The notes beneath the pieces were generated by a model, which worked only from the letters and a program-made list of their open reading frames with translations, was not told the DNA's origin and made no database searches. DNA of 14,218 nucleotides from ATZT02 sp046046315 (GTDB taxonomy: Bacteria > Actinomycetota > Actinomycetes > S36-B12 > UBA5976), in NCBI GenBank assembly GCA_046046315.1, contig JBJOKB010000079.1, forward strand, positions 1-14,218. Direction: 5' to 3'. This document shows positions 13,896 to 14,218 of the stretch, in pieces. The translations under genes were made by a program, and so were the position numbers. Position 1 is the first letter of the stretch, and each line of letters opens with the position of its first letter.

Positions 13896-13907
13896 TGTGT
13901 TAACACA
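13896..13907. repeat. 12-base perfect palindrome TGTGTTAACACA
   Basis: This is a perfect palindrome in the rpmH-proximal part of oriC, 47 bases upstream of the rpmH start. It could be an operator for the rpmH operon or an origin-binding site; it is not a DnaA box. The function is unknown. Confidence 0.5.
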
Positions 13908-13962
13908 TCTCCCACAAGGGTCTGGTTTTCCTCACATCTGGAGACTCAGCAACTTCGTTTGG

Positions 13963-13971
13963 TTATCCACA
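13963..13971 (+). promoter_or_regulatory. DnaA box, perfect consensus (TTATCCACA)
   Basis: This is an exact match to the 9-base bacterial DnaA box, within the rpmH-dnaA spacer. Confidence 0.93.
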
Positions 13972-14014
13972 GAAGTTGGTCATCCACCTTGTCAGATCAA
14001 ATAGACAGAGGGTA

Positions 14015-14023
14015 TTGTCCACA
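14015..14023 (+). promoter_or_regulatory. DnaA box (TTGTCCACA)
   Basis: It differs from TTATCCACA at one base and equals the form favoured in mycobacterial and streptomycete origins. Confidence 0.9.
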
Positions 14024-14040
14024 GGCGGGGCAAAATTGGT

Positions 14041-14053
14041 GGGTTTTAAACCC
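14041..14053. repeat. Inverted repeat GGGTTT-T-AAACCC in oriC
   Basis: The arms are six bases at 14041-14046 and 14048-14053, around a single T. It lies between the two DnaA box clusters and may mark the unwinding zone; this is only a positional argument. Confidence 0.4.
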
Positions 14054-14078
14054 TCATAACGCCCTCATCTCCACACCT

Positions 14079-14087
14079 TGTGGATAA
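14079..14087 (-). promoter_or_regulatory. DnaA box, perfect consensus on the minus strand
   Basis: The plus strand reads TGTGGATAA, the exact complement of TTATCCACA. It is 24 bases upstream of the dnaA ATG, so bound DnaA could also affect dnaA transcription. Confidence 0.92.
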
Positions 14088-14090
14088 CTC

Positions 14091-14099
14091 TGTGGATAG
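14091..14099 (-). promoter_or_regulatory. DnaA box, one mismatch, minus strand
   Basis: The plus strand reads TGTGGATAG, the complement of CTATCCACA. It lies 12 bases after the previous box and 12 bases before the dnaA start. Confidence 0.8.
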
Positions 14100-14111
14100 T
14101 TGGGGAACTTC

Positions 14112-14218
14112 ATGGAAGAAACCATTGATCTCAATGAGGTCTGGACTAGAGCCATTGGTGGCCTAGGAGATGACGCTTTAACCCCTCAACAAAGAGCGTT
14201 TGTTTCTTTAACTCGTCC
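14112..14218 (+). CDS. dnaA: Chromosomal replication initiator DnaA, N-terminal part only
   Basis: These are the first 35 codons of the initiator ATPase, cut by the right edge. The visible residues are MEETIDLNEVWTRAIGGLG followed by DDALTPQQRAFVSLTR. VW....... at the start and LTPQQRAF in this spot are typical of domain I in actinobacterial DnaA, the part that contacts helicase and other partners. The ATG at 14112 is preceded by GGGGAA at 14102-14107, five to six bases upstream. The upstream DnaA boxes and the rpmH neighbour fix the identity. The linker, AAA+ and DNA-binding domains are outside the window. Confidence 0.96.
   Translation, partial: MEETIDLNEVWTRAIGGLGDDALTPQQRAFVSLTR

Larger units (their letters stand above)
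13850..14111. other. Chromosomal replication origin region (oriC)
   Basis: These 262 noncoding bases between rpmH and dnaA carry two perfect and two single-mismatch DnaA boxes, scored against TTATCCACA. They form a left pair of plus-oriented sites (13963, 14015) and a right pair of minus-oriented sites (14079, 14091). Weaker 7-of-9 matches lie at 13980-13988 and 14067-14075. The right-hand sites at 14067, 14079 and 14091 step by 12 bases. Between the clusters lies GGGTTT-T-AAACCC (14041-14053). No long A+T-rich unwinding element stands out; 14031-14060 is the most likely place. The promoters of rpmH and dnaA must also be here, but I could not assign hexamers. Confidence 0.92.

Noticed and set aside
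13850..14111. CRISPR-like or iteron array in the origin spacer
   Set aside because: The repeated 9-mers are DnaA boxes in mixed orientation, with no constant spacers.

Overview
The window comes from an actinobacterium with a small, A+T-rich genome, and it spans the left side of the replication origin up to the first codons of dnaA. The order dnaA, rpmH, rnpA, yidD, yidC, jag, rsmG, parA, parB, then a divergent block murJ, sigM, trxB, trxA, cwlM facing cca, is the conserved actinobacterial origin neighbourhood known from Mycobacterium and Streptomyces. The coding sequence is low in G+C, with sample 60-base lines between 17% and 48%. Together with very short spacers and several lost accessory genes, this suggests a streamlined lineage such as the freshwater acI/Nanopelagicales. 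That placement is inference; only the phylum is well supported.

Layout. Positions 1-2181 (minus strand): the start of a class A penicillin-binding protein, a DUF5318 zinc-ribbon protein and the CCA-adding enzyme. Positions 2182-2231: a 50-base divergent spacer. Positions 2232-8915 (plus strand): a DUF6049 membrane-anchored protein, the lipid II flippase MurJ, an ECF sigma factor of SigM type, thioredoxin reductase, thioredoxin and a CwlM-like amidase. This block points toward the origin, so it is head-on to the fork leaving oriC. Positions 8912-13849 (minus strand, co-directional with the fork): parB, parA, a newly noticed 34-codon ORF, rsmG, jag, yidC, yidD, rnpA and rpmH, mostly with overlaps or very short gaps. 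Positions 13850-14111: oriC with DnaA boxes. Positions 14112-14218: the start of dnaA.

How the genes work together. Cell-wall synthesis is served by the PBP, MurJ and CwlM. Redox control is served by SigM, TrxB and TrxA. RNA maturation is served by the CCA enzyme, RnpA and RsmG. Membrane protein insertion is served by YidC and YidD, with Jag as an RNA-binding partner. Origin segregation is served by ParA, ParB and two perfect parS palindromes at 11439-11454 and 11981-11996.

The most novel item is the small ORF at 10825-10721, between rsmG and parA. It has its own AAGGAG ribosome binding site and a stop codon that overlaps the parA ATG. It encodes a proline-rich peptide holding two perfect copies of KPSDLGWPT whose DNA differs only at synonymous positions. 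Other notable points are the missing anti-sigma gene after sigM, the missing regulatory extensions on MurJ and CwlM, the missing NUDIX gene next to cca, and a block of distinctly higher G+C covering rsmG, jag and yidC. I saw no tRNA or rRNA genes, insertion sequences, CRISPR arrays or convincing terminators.
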